Shown: piece after piece, positions 34,927-42,477 of the stretch
Layout of the letters: each line of letters starts with the position of its first letter
Numbering within the stretch: the first letter of the stretch is position 1
Source: Aquimarina sp. RZ0
Lineage (GTDB): Bacteria; Bacteroidota; Bacteroidia; Flavobacteriales; Flavobacteriaceae
NCBI RefSeq assembly: GCF_008370685.1
Contig: NZ_VTZU01000038.1
Coordinates: 1-64,000 of the forward strand
Direction: 5' to 3'
Length of the DNA: 64,000 bases
Made by a program: the position numbers and the translations under genes
Notes under the pieces: model-generated
Told to the model about the DNA's origin: nothing
The model's database searches: none
The model's input: the letters and a program-made list of their open reading frames with translations, nothing else

Positions 34927-37380
34927 ATGGCCTATTTTATAGATGTAATTCTTCCTATTCCTCTTGATAAAGAGTTTACCTATAGTATTAATAAAAACGA
35001 AGCTGCTTTTCTGAAGCTAGGAATGAGGGTGGCTGTACAATTCGGGAAGAGCAAAATATATGCGGCTTTAGTCGTAAAAATTCATCAAAATCCACCTCTG
35101 GTATATGAAGCTAAGGAGATAGAACATATTCTGGATGAAGCTCCTATTGTAACAAATCGACAACTAGAATTATGGAACTGGATATCAGTATATTATATGT
35201 GTGCCAAAGGAGAAGTGATGAGAGCTGCGCTGCCCAGTGCTTTTTTATTAGAAAGCGAAACTATTATTTTACGTAATGATGCTGTGTCGATTGATGAATC
35301 AATGCTAAAAGATGACGAATTTCTTATTTATGAAGGACTACAGCATCAAAGCCTACTTCGCATCCAGGAAGTGATGGACATAGTTGGTAAAAAGAATGTG
35401 CTTCCTATTATAAAACGTTTACTTGATAAAAATGTACTGACAATTCAGGAAGAGATTTATGAACAATATAGGCCTAAGATTGTTAGGTATGTAAAATTAC
35501 ATGTGGACTATACTGCAGAAACGGCATTACAGTCATTATTGGATTCTATGAATCGTGCTCCAAAGCAAAAAGAGGTTTTGATGCATCTTTTTATGTTACA
35601 GGCTAAAACCTCAAAACCGATTAAAGTTACAGATCTAGCCAAAGCCGCAAATAGTAGTACTGCAATTATAAAATCATTAATAGAAAAAAAAATACTAGAA
35701 GAATATCGTTTACAGGTAGACCGGGTGCAATACAATGAAGCGTCTGAACATGCAGTAAGAGCATTAAATGAATTTCAGATAAAAGCGCTCGAAGAGATTA
35801 AAACCTGTTATAAGAAAAAAGATGTTTGTTTATTGCATGGCGTTACCTCCTCAGGAAAGACTGAAATTTATGTAAAACTAATTGAAGAACAGCTACAAGA
35901 AGGTAAACAGGTATTGTACTTGTTGCCAGAAATCGCTTTAACGACTCAATTAATTGCGAGATTACAGGTGTATTTTGGAAAAAAATTAACCGTTTATCAC
36001 TCTAAATATTCTGTAAATGAAAGAGTGGAGGCCTGGAATAACGTAAAAAATACAAACCTGAATGCTCAGGTTATTATTGGTGCCAGATCTTCTATATTTC
36101 TTCCATTTATCAACCTCGGGTTGATAATTATTGACGAAGAGCATGAGAGCTCTTTTAAGCAATATGATCCTGCTCCTAGATATCACGCAAGAGATACTGC
36201 TATTGTTTTGTCTAGAATGTTTGATGCAAAAGTTGTTTTAGGGTCGGCTACACCTTCTTTAGAGACATATTATAATGCTGTCCAGAAAAAGTATGGTTTG
36301 GTAACATTGACAAGAAGATACGGCAATGTTTTAATGCCAGAAATAAACTTGGTGGATTTAAAAACTAAGTACAAGAAAAAAGAAATGACCGGACGTTTCA
36401 GTGACACTTTATTGTTAAGTATTCGGGAAGCGCTTAAGGAAGAGGAACAGGTGATTTTATTTCAGAATAGGCGTGGGTATTCTCCGGTTGTCGAATGTAA
36501 TACTTGCGGGCATTCACCACAGTGCCCTAACTGTGATGTGAGTCTTACGTATCATAATCATCGCAATCAATTGCGGTGTCATTATTGCGGATATCATATA
36601 GCAATGCTTCAAAAATGTATGGCTTGTGAGAGTCCGGAATTATCTACAAAAGGCTTTGGAACTGAACAAATAGAAACAGCACTGAAAGAATTGTTTCCAG
36701 AGCATAAAATAGGTAGGATGGATCAGGATACTACGAGGGGAAAACATGGGTATGAAAAAATTATAAATCAATTTGAAGAAAAAGAGATTGATATTCTGGT
36801 AGGTACCCAGATGCTTACCAAAGGCTTAGATTTTAGAGATGTAACCTTAGTAGGGATTATGAATGCAGATACACTTCTTAATTTTCCAGATTTTAGAGCT
36901 CACGAGCGTAGCTTTCAGTTAATGCAGCAGGTGTCGGGCAGAGCGGGCAGGACAAAAAAACGAGGAAAAGTATTGATTCAGACCTATAATCCGTATCATC
37001 AAATATTACAGCAAGTATCGGTGAATGATTATATGGGTATGTATAAAGATCAGATGGAAGAAAGATATCAATATAAATATCCTCCGTTTTACAGAATTAT
37101 TAAAATCACAGCTAAACATAAAGATTATAATAAAGTAAATGATGCCACATTATGGGTGGCAAGATCTTTGTCTAATGTTTTTAAGGAACATGTTTTAGGT
37201 CCGGAGTTTCCTCCCATATCAAGAATTAGAAATCAGTACCACAAAAATATTCTTATCAAAATACCTCATGGGCAATCGCTACAAAAGACAAAAAGTGTTA
37301 TAAAAAAGATTTACAATTCTTTTAGAAATATTAAAGAGTTCTCCGGAGTACGGGTTTTGATTAACGTGGATAATTATTAG
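34927..37380 (+). CDS. priA: Primosomal protein N' (replication restart helicase PriA)
   Basis: An 817-residue superfamily 2 helicase that reloads the replisome at stalled forks. The N-terminal DNA-binding domain begins MAYFIDVILPIPLDKEFTY. Walker A is GVTSSGKTEIY (roughly 307-317 from this start) and the DEAH-type box reads IIDEEHES. The zinc-binding insert has eight Cys in CNTCGHSPQCPNCDVS and CHYCGYH...CMACES. Helicase motif VI is QVSGRAGR. All family elements are present. I chose the ATG at 34927 because upstream in-frame starts fall in the promoter box. Confidence 0.97.
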   Translation: MAYFIDVILPIPLDKEFTYSINKNEAAFLKLGMRVAVQFGKSKIYAALVVKIHQNPPLVYEAKEIEHILDEAPIVTNRQLELWNWISVYYMCAKGEVMRAALPSAFLLESETIILRNDAVSIDESMLKDDEFLIYEGLQHQSLLRIQEVMDIVGKKNVLPIIKRLLDKNVLTIQEEIYEQYRPKIVRYVKLHVDYTAETALQSLLDSMNRAPKQKEVLMHLFMLQAKTSKPIKVTDLAKAANSSTAIIKSLIEKKILEEYRLQVDRVQYNEASEHAVRALNEFQIKALEEIKTCYKKKDVCLLHGVTSSGKTEIYVKLIEEQLQEGKQVLYLLPEIALTTQLIARLQVYFGKKLTVYHSKYSVNERVEAWNNVKNTNLNAQVIIGARSSIFLPFINLGLIIIDEEHESSFKQYDPAPRYHARDTAIVLSRMFDAKVVLGSATPSLETYYNAVQKKYGLVTLTRRYGNVLMPEINLVDLKTKYKKKEMTGRFSDTLLLSIREALKEEEQVILFQNRRGYSPVVECNTCGHSPQCPNCDVSLTYHNHRNQLRCHYCGYHIAMLQKCMACESPELSTKGFGTEQIETALKELFPEHKIGRMDQDTTRGKHGYEKIINQFEEKEIDILVGTQMLTKGLDFRDVTLVGIMNADTLLNFPDFRAHERSFQLMQQVSGRAGRTKKRGKVLIQTYNPYHQILQQVSVNDYMGMYKDQMEERYQYKYPPFYRIIKITAKHKDYNKVNDATLWVARSLSNVFKEHVLGPEFPPISRIRNQYHKNILIKIPHGQSLQKTKSVIKKIYNSFRNIKEFSGVRVLINVDNY

Positions 37381-37398
37381 TATAATTTATATATAACC

Positions 37399-37433
37399 AA
37401 AAAAAAAGAGACTGCCTAAAAAGACAGCCTCTC
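37399..37433 (-). terminator. Rho-independent terminator after the first lipoprotein paralog
   Basis: On the minus strand AGAGGCTGTCT pairs with AGGCAGTCTCT (two wobble pairs), followed by nine T. It is 50 bases past the stop at 37484; the paralog at 38841 has an analogous terminator. Confidence 0.8.
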
Positions 37434-37483
37434 GACATGGTTACTAAGTATTATTTTCTGGGATAGAAAATAATATTCTTTAC

Positions 37484-38164
37484 TTATGGCAGGCTTAAAT
37501 AAACTTGTATTGAATTTATTTTATCATTCATTCCTAAAGGTGTAAAATCCTTGAACTCTACTAATTCACCATTAGATCTGTGGTCAATGTAATCTGAAAA
37601 TAGTAAATTTTGTTGGCGAGCTCGATCAAAATAACGTACATTAAGTGCTCTTGAGCTGTTAAGACCAGTAACTCTAACTCGTGAAGAAGATGCCTGATTG
37701 ACTACATTAGGCGCAAGATTAGCATTGAGAAAAGAATTAAAATTGTTTAAAAAGATAACTTTTCTAAAAATTCTATCTCGATGATACGTGTGTCTAAAAA
37801 GTTCGATTGCAAACCTAACATTCAAAGCCCTATCACCTTGACTATCTAATTCTCCGCTTTCAAAATTTTTACTAGCTTCCTCTTCTGTATCAAATACATA
37901 CTTGATGATCTCATCTTTAGATTCGACATAGTACGAAGGTTTTTTTAACAAATTCGCTAATGTTGCATTTTTATTTACTTCTTCAAAAGAATAACTTTTG
38001 TTATTGTAAACTAAACTATTGAAGTCTTGATCTTTTTCGATTTCAACAGCTCCTATTTCAGAATCGAATTCCTCTTTTTCGCAAGAGGTCATAAAAATAG
38101 AGAGTGTTAATGTTAAGATACTTAACATTCCTAATTGAGCAATTGTTTTTTTAAAGGTTTTCAT
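37484..38164 (-). CDS. Lipoprotein of unknown function, paralog 1
   Basis: A 226-residue protein with lipobox (SIFMTSCEK, Cys28). An N-terminal part of about 100 residues contains NNKSYSFEEV and IKYVFDTEEEA. The C-terminal part (about 125-226) is beta-rich: KVIFLNNFNSFL, VRVTGLNSSRALNVRYFDRARQQ, and the end NDKINSIQVYLS. The last motif resembles the Ca-binding NDxxSS signature of beta/gamma-crystallin folds, so a crystallin-like domain is possible but not certain. It is a close relative of the protein at 38841-39518. Confidence 0.75.
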   Translation of the reverse strand: MKTFKKTIAQLGMLSILTLTLSIFMTSCEKEEFDSEIGAVEIEKDQDFNSLVYNNKSYSFEEVNKNATLANLLKKPSYYVESKDEIIKYVFDTEEEASKNFESGELDSQGDRALNVRFAIELFRHTYHRDRIFRKVIFLNNFNSFLNANLAPNVVNQASSSRVRVTGLNSSRALNVRYFDRARQQNLLFSDYIDHRSNGELVEFKDFTPLGMNDKINSIQVYLSLP

Positions 38165-38536
38165 TGTATGATATTTAAAATGTTTATGTAATTAAAACAG
38201 TTTAGATTTAATAAACCCTACATTATTCATATTAAATTGTGCTTTTTTTTAGGTTAATTGTGTGTTTATTCCCTTAACACTGGTTATATTATAATTTTAA
38301 ATTATTTGTTAATATTAATTTGTCGGGTGTTTTTGCTACGGATTTCGGTTGTTTAGAATGGCTCATCTCAGTATTTCTTATATATCCAAAACAGAAAAAC
38401 TTTCATAGCGATTAGCTGCAGTTAATTTTTGTGATGGGGTATCGACAGAAAAGAGTTTTTTATTGCGATAAATTTAAGATGTAGTGCAAAATGGGGTACA
38501 TTAATGAGTAAAACTTTTATATTTTTTTTTGACTAA

Positions 38537-38695
38537 TACGATTTATAACTAAAAATTTCGCATATTCATCGTTTCTTTTTCCTTTCTACTTCGTTTAAAA
38601 ATAAACCATAGCTATAGCTATGCTTGATTTTTTTGCCTTGCATAAAGAAAAAATAATTCAATGAATTTATACGAATTTTTTAATCACAAATCGTA
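38537..38695. mobile_element. 159 bp foldback MITE-like element, family 2 copy D
   Basis: Near-identical to copy C in the same orientation, one base shorter, with a TAA duplication at 38534-38536 and 38696-38698. It lies between the two duplicated lipoprotein genes. Confidence 0.88.
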
Positions 38696-38746
38696 TAAGG
38701 TGAAAAAAGGACTTTTTATTCCGGTAAATTTAAAGGATAGTATCAC

Positions 38747-38783
38747 TAAAAAAATAAGAGGGGGTCTAAAAGACACCCTCTTA
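38747..38783 (-). terminator. Rho-independent terminator after the second lipoprotein paralog
   Basis: On the minus strand AAGAGGGTGTC and GACCCCCTCTT pair around a TTTTA loop and are followed by a T-run, about 58 bases past the stop at 38841. Confidence 0.82.
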
Positions 38784-38840
38784 TCATTGGTTAGGTTACT
38801 AAAGTATTATTTTCTGAGATGGAAAATAATATTCTTTGAC

Positions 38841-39518
38841 TTATCGGCTTAAAAATACTTGTAATGAATTTATTTTATCATTAAAACTTCTAAAAACCGC
38901 ATTTTGAATTAAATTCCCATTACTGTTTTGATTAAGAGCGTAAGAAGTTAATAGACCTTGTTGGCGTGCTCTATCAAAATAACGTACATTTAGTTTTCTC
39001 GTGTTATCAAGACCAGTAACTCTAACTCGTGAGGAAGAAGCCTGGTTGATTATGTTTCCACCAAGGTTATCATTATAGACAAAATTATTATTGTTTAAAA
39101 AGATAACTCTTCTATAAATTCTATCTCTATGATAAGTATGTCTAAAAAGTTCAATAGCGAATCTAACACTCAAAGCTTTATCACCTTGACTATCTAATTC
39201 TCCACTTTCAAAATACTTATTAACCTCTTCTTCAGTATCAAATACATATTTGATTACTTCATTATCAGATTCGGCATAGTACGAAGGATTTTCTAACAAG
39301 TCCGCTAATGCTGGATTTTCTTTGACCTCATTAAAAGAATAACTTTTGTTGTCATAGATTAAACGAGTAAAGTCTTGCTCTTTTTGGATTTCAACGGCTT
39401 CTGCTCCCGTTTCTGAGTTCAATTCTTCTTTTTGACAAGAAGTCATAAAAATAGAAAAAGCTAATGTAAGCATGCTTAACATTCCTAATTGGGTAATTGT
39501 TTTTTTAAAGGTTTTCAT
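38841..39518 (-). CDS. Lipoprotein of unknown function, paralog 2
   Basis: A 225-residue close paralog of the protein at 37484-38164, with the same lipobox (SIFMTSCQK) and near-identical segments RFAIELFRHTYHRDRI, NQASSSRVRVTGL and LNVRYFDRARQQ. The most different parts are the linker after the lipobox and the loop before the final NDKINSLQVFLS strand. The upstream 20 bases and the terminators are also alike, so gene and control regions were duplicated together. Function unknown. Confidence 0.75.
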   Translation of the reverse strand: MKTFKKTITQLGMLSMLTLAFSIFMTSCQKEELNSETGAEAVEIQKEQDFTRLIYDNKSYSFNEVKENPALADLLENPSYYAESDNEVIKYVFDTEEEVNKYFESGELDSQGDKALSVRFAIELFRHTYHRDRIYRRVIFLNNNNFVYNDNLGGNIINQASSSRVRVTGLDNTRKLNVRYFDRARQQGLLTSYALNQNSNGNLIQNAVFRSFNDKINSLQVFLSR

Positions 39519-40019
39519 TGTATGATATTTAAAATGTTTATATATCTCTAAAACAATTTAAATTCAATAAACCCTACATTATTCTCAGAAATTATAGTTT
39601 TTTTTTGATTTATTATGAATTTAATGCTCTAGTAGTTATTATATGATAATTTTCAGGTTATTAATTAGAATCAATTTGATAGATAGTTTTGATACTATTC
39701 AATTCTGAACTAAAATTTTTTATTTTTCAATTTATATTTCAAAATAAAAAAGGAGCAATGATTATGAGTCAATTTCATTTTTTTTTAAACTAAAAATTGT
39801 CGCTATTTATTTGAGTTTTTTTTAGAACAGAATTGGTTGTTATCAATACTAATTTGAAGTAAAATATCATATTAGTTTAAGGCTTCTGATATAGGAAGAA
39901 GCACTAAGAATAGTAGGTTTTTTTGATCAGAGAGGACGGAATTTCAATATTTTGTTTAAGTTTAGTTTTTTAGATCTGACAGTTTTTCTTCAAAATCTTT
40001 ATAACCGAACTTGTGTTAA

Positions 40020-40174
40020 GAGCATGTTTAAAAACAATGCAAACTGATTGTCAGTAGTTTGGTATTCTGACGACACTTCAAATCGACGACATATCGAGAT
40101 ATGTTGCTTATTTGAAGTAAAGTCAAGGTTGTCAAAGTAATGACCAGCAGGCAGAAGGGTTTTTAAACATACTC
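40020..40174. mobile_element. 155 bp MITE-like element, family 1 copy 2
   Basis: Same length, orientation and ends as the copy inside the transposase, with two base differences seen. The duplication is TAA (40017-40019 and 40175-40177). It sits in open intergenic space. Confidence 0.88.
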
Positions 40175-40317
40175 TAAGTATAGCCGCTAAACTGAATATT
40201 TTGTTTAGAGAAAACAGTAAAATTTTTATAGAGTAAAATACTTTGTTCTAATCAATGAATTTCTTGAGAATAATGACGCAATTAAGTGCTTGTAAAAACA
40301 TAAAGACAAGATGTAAA

Positions 40318-40350
40318 CAAAGATCTCGCTCTATAAAAGCGGGATCTTTA
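40318..40350 (-). terminator. Hairpin terminator after the LytTR regulator gene
   Basis: AAGATCCCGCT and AGCGAGATCTT pair on the minus strand with one mismatch, 30 bases beyond the stop at 40380. The following T content is modest. Confidence 0.6.
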
Positions 40351-40379
40351 TTTATAAAATGATATAATTAATTATCCTT

Positions 40380-41093
40380 TTAATTACTAAGAGCTTCTAT
40401 TAAAGAATGTTTCTTATGTCTGCTCAATGGTATTTTTTCGTCTGCAATTTCTATATTACGACTATTATAACGCTCTACTTTATCTAGATTAACTATATAT
40501 GACTTATGGATTCTGAGAAAGCGCTCAGAAGGAAGTTCAACTTCAAAAGATTTCATCGTTGCAAGAACAACAATTGGATCACCATCTTCCATAATTAGTT
40601 TTACATAATCACCTAACGCCTCAACATATTTTAATTGGTTTAAAAATATTTTACGCTTTTTGAGATTACTTTTTACAAAAATATAGTCATCATCCTCTAT
40701 AGCCGCCTGTTCAGAATTTAAACGAGACATACTTAATGCTTTTTCAACTGCTGCGTTAAAACGATCTTTTTTAAGAGGTTTTCTTAAATAATCGATAGCA
40801 TCATAGTCAAAAGCTTTAAAAGCATATTTTGTTTTTCCGGTAACAAAAATAATATGGGGCTTATTTTCGAGATCATCCAAAAGATCAAAACCAGTGAGTA
40901 TTGGCATTTCGATATCTAAGAATAAAAGATCTACAGGAGTATCTAATAAACCATTTTTTGTTTCAATAGCATTGTTCCATTCAGCCACTAATTCAAGTGA
41001 TGAATGTTCATCTATTAGTTTTACTATAGCCAGTCGTTGAAGACGCGAATCATCTACTACTGCGCATTTTAATTGAGATTGTTCCACATGCAT
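40380..41093 (-). CDS. LytTR-family response regulator
   Basis: A 237-residue two-component regulator. The receiver (about 8-125) has the acidic pair in CAVVDDSRLQR, phospho-acceptor Asp in LLFLDIEMP (about residue 59), Thr in FVTGKT and Lys in YLRKPLKK. The LytTR DNA-binding domain (about 140-235) shows FVKSNLKKRKIFLNQLKYVEALGDYVKL and FLRIHKSYIVNLDKVERY. No sensor kinase of the usual LytS/YehU type is next to it, so it is an orphan here. It diverges from rpsF. Confidence 0.95.
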   Translation of the reverse strand: MHVEQSQLKCAVVDDSRLQRLAIVKLIDEHSSLELVAEWNNAIETKNGLLDTPVDLLFLDIEMPILTGFDLLDDLENKPHIIFVTGKTKYAFKAFDYDAIDYLRKPLKKDRFNAAVEKALSMSRLNSEQAAIEDDDYIFVKSNLKKRKIFLNQLKYVEALGDYVKLIMEDGDPIVVLATMKSFEVELPSERFLRIHKSYIVNLDKVERYNSRNIEIADEKIPLSRHKKHSLIEALSN

Positions 41094-41193
41094 AGGTTAA
41101 TATTCTATACAATATTAATGAATATATATTATTTCCGCAAACATTTCACGCTTTTTGTCGGCAAAAAGAGTGTTTCGTCGAAGTGATTTTTAG

Positions 41194-41224
41194 TTTGAAA
41201 ATCAAAAAAAATATATTACTTTTG
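41194..41224 (+). promoter_or_regulatory. Ribosomal protein operon promoter
   Basis: TTTG at 41194-41197 and TACTTTTG at 41217-41224 are separated by 19 bases, an exact match to the Bacteroidota housekeeping promoter. The following GCAGCCAATTTTA is also found after the -7 box at 45750. Confidence 0.8.
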
Positions 41225-41253
41225 CAGCCAATTTTAATTAAAAATAGATTTTT

Positions 41254-41592
41254 ATGAATCATTATGAAACTGTTTTCATCTTGAATCCCGTTTTATCTGA
41301 AGAACAGATAAAGGAAACAGTTAAGAAATACGAAGACATTCTTGTTTCTAACGGTGCCAAGATGATATCCAAAGAAGACTGGGGGCTTAAGAAGCTTGCA
41401 TATGCAATCCAGCATAAAAAAAGTGGTTTTTATCACTTGTTCGAATATACTGTGCCTGGTGATGCGATCAACACAGTTGAGATTGAGTTTAGAAGAGATG
41501 AAAGAGTAATGCGTTATCTTACTGTTCGTTTGGACAAATACGCAATTGCCTGGGCAGAAAAGAGAAGAAATAGAAACAAACAAAAAGCTTAA
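41254..41592 (+). CDS. rpsF: 30S ribosomal protein S6
   Basis: A 112-residue ribosomal protein of the 30S platform, binding 16S rRNA together with S18. It begins MNHYETVFILNPVLSEEQ, has the conserved WGLKKLAYAIQHKKSGFYHL block (about 43-62) and the RRDERVMRYLTVRLDKY strand. It is the first gene of the rpsF-rpsR-rplI operon, with rpsR starting two bases after its stop. The strong promoter is at 41194-41224. Confidence 0.98.
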   Translation: MNHYETVFILNPVLSEEQIKETVKKYEDILVSNGAKMISKEDWGLKKLAYAIQHKKSGFYHLFEYTVPGDAINTVEIEFRRDERVMRYLTVRLDKYAIAWAEKRRNRNKQKA

Positions 41593-41594
41593 TT

Positions 41595-41891
41595 ATGTCA
41601 TCTATAGAACAACAAGCTAAAGGAAAAAAAGATGGTGAGATCAGGTATCTTACTCCATTAAATATAGATACGTCAAAGACTAAAAAGTATTGTCGTTTTA
41701 AAAAATCAGGAATTAAGTATATCGATTACAAAGATCCTGACTTTTTAATGGCTTTCGTAAATGAACAAGGTAAATTATTACCTCGTCGTCTTACCGGAAC
41801 ATCTTTAAAATATCAACGTAAAGTGAGTGTTGCTGTAAAAAGAGCAAGACATTTAGCATTAATGCCATACGTTGGTGATTTATTAAAATAA
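41595..41891 (+). CDS. rpsR: 30S ribosomal protein S18
   Basis: A 98-residue S18 with the diagnostic DYKDPDFLMAFVNEQGKLLPRRLTGTSLKYQRKVSVAVKRARHLALMPYV pattern (about 46-94), of which I cite only parts as the key: FVNEQGKLLPRR and KRARHLALMPY. S18 pairs with S6 on the 30S platform. The N-terminal 25 residues are a Bacteroidota-type extension. It lies between rpsF and rplI with gaps of 2 and 16 bases. Confidence 0.98.
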   Translation: MSSIEQQAKGKKDGEIRYLTPLNIDTSKTKKYCRFKKSGIKYIDYKDPDFLMAFVNEQGKLLPRRLTGTSLKYQRKVSVAVKRARHLALMPYVGDLLK

Positions 41892-41907
41892 AACTCGTCA
41901 TAACATT

Positions 41908-42363
41908 ATGGAACTTATATTAAAAAAAGACGTCGAGAATCTAGGATTTGCAGACGATGTAGTAGAGGTGAAGAACGGTTATGGACGTAACTTTTTGATT
42001 CCTGGAGGTTTTGCTGTATTAGCAACGCCATCTGCTAAGAAGGTATTAAATGAAACCTTAAAGCAACGTTCATTCAAGGAAAAGAAAGAAATCGAAGATG
42101 CTGAAAAAATAGCAAAGAAAATAGCAGGGTTAGAAATAAAGATCACTGCAAAAGCTGGCTCAGGAGATAAATTATTTGGATCTATTTCTAATGCAGATGT
42201 GGCTGGAGCTTTGGCTAAAGAAGGTGTTGAATTAGAGAAAAAGTTTATTACTGTTCCTGGAGGAACTATAAAACGTTTAGGACAATATGAAGCATCTGTT
42301 CGTCTTCATAGAGCTGTAGTAGCAATTGCTCCTTTTGAAATAGTAGCTCAAGCTAAAAAATAG
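41908..42363 (+). CDS. rplI: 50S ribosomal protein L9
   Basis: A 151-residue L9 with the N-terminal rRNA-binding domain (MELILKKDVENLGFADDVVEVKNGYGRNFLIP), a long connecting helix (about 40-75), and the C-terminal domain (KAGSGDKLFGSISNADVA; IKRLGQYEASVRLH). It is the last gene of the operon and is followed by a terminator at 42412-42440. Confidence 0.98.
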   Translation: MELILKKDVENLGFADDVVEVKNGYGRNFLIPGGFAVLATPSAKKVLNETLKQRSFKEKKEIEDAEKIAKKIAGLEIKITAKAGSGDKLFGSISNADVAGALAKEGVELEKKFITVPGGTIKRLGQYEASVRLHRAVVAIAPFEIVAQAKK

Positions 42364-42411
42364 ATTTATATAGATTATATATCCAGTTAATAACTGGTTT
42401 ATAATAATATC

Positions 42412-42440
42412 AAAAATCGCTCATTTGAGCGATTTTTTTA
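42412..42440 (+). terminator. Rho-independent terminator of the rpsF-rpsR-rplI operon
   Basis: AAAAATCGCTCA and TGAGCGATTTTTTT form a perfect stem ending in a T-run, 49 bases after rplI. Confidence 0.9.
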
Positions 42441-42477
42441 TTTAAATTCAAATTTATTCACACAAAAAATTCAATCA

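Larger units (their letters stand above)
38165..38840. other. Intergenic stretch holding a foldback repeat
   Basis: Between the two lipoprotein paralogs. It holds the foldback repeat at 38537-38695 and the terminator of paralog 2 at 38747-38783. The frame MNLYEFFNHKSYKVKK running through it lies in the repeat and is not a gene. Confidence 0.6.
39519..40379. other. Long intergenic stretch holding a family 1 repeat
   Basis: About 860 AT-rich bases. It contains the repeat at 40020-40174 and, at the end, the hairpin at 40318-40350. I found no coding frame of interest and no RNA gene in the rest. Confidence 0.5.

Noticed and set aside
38661..38852. Open frame starting MNLYEFFNHKSYKVKK
   Set aside because: It begins inside the family 2 foldback element and runs through the terminator of the neighbouring gene; the same frame start occurs in other repeat copies.
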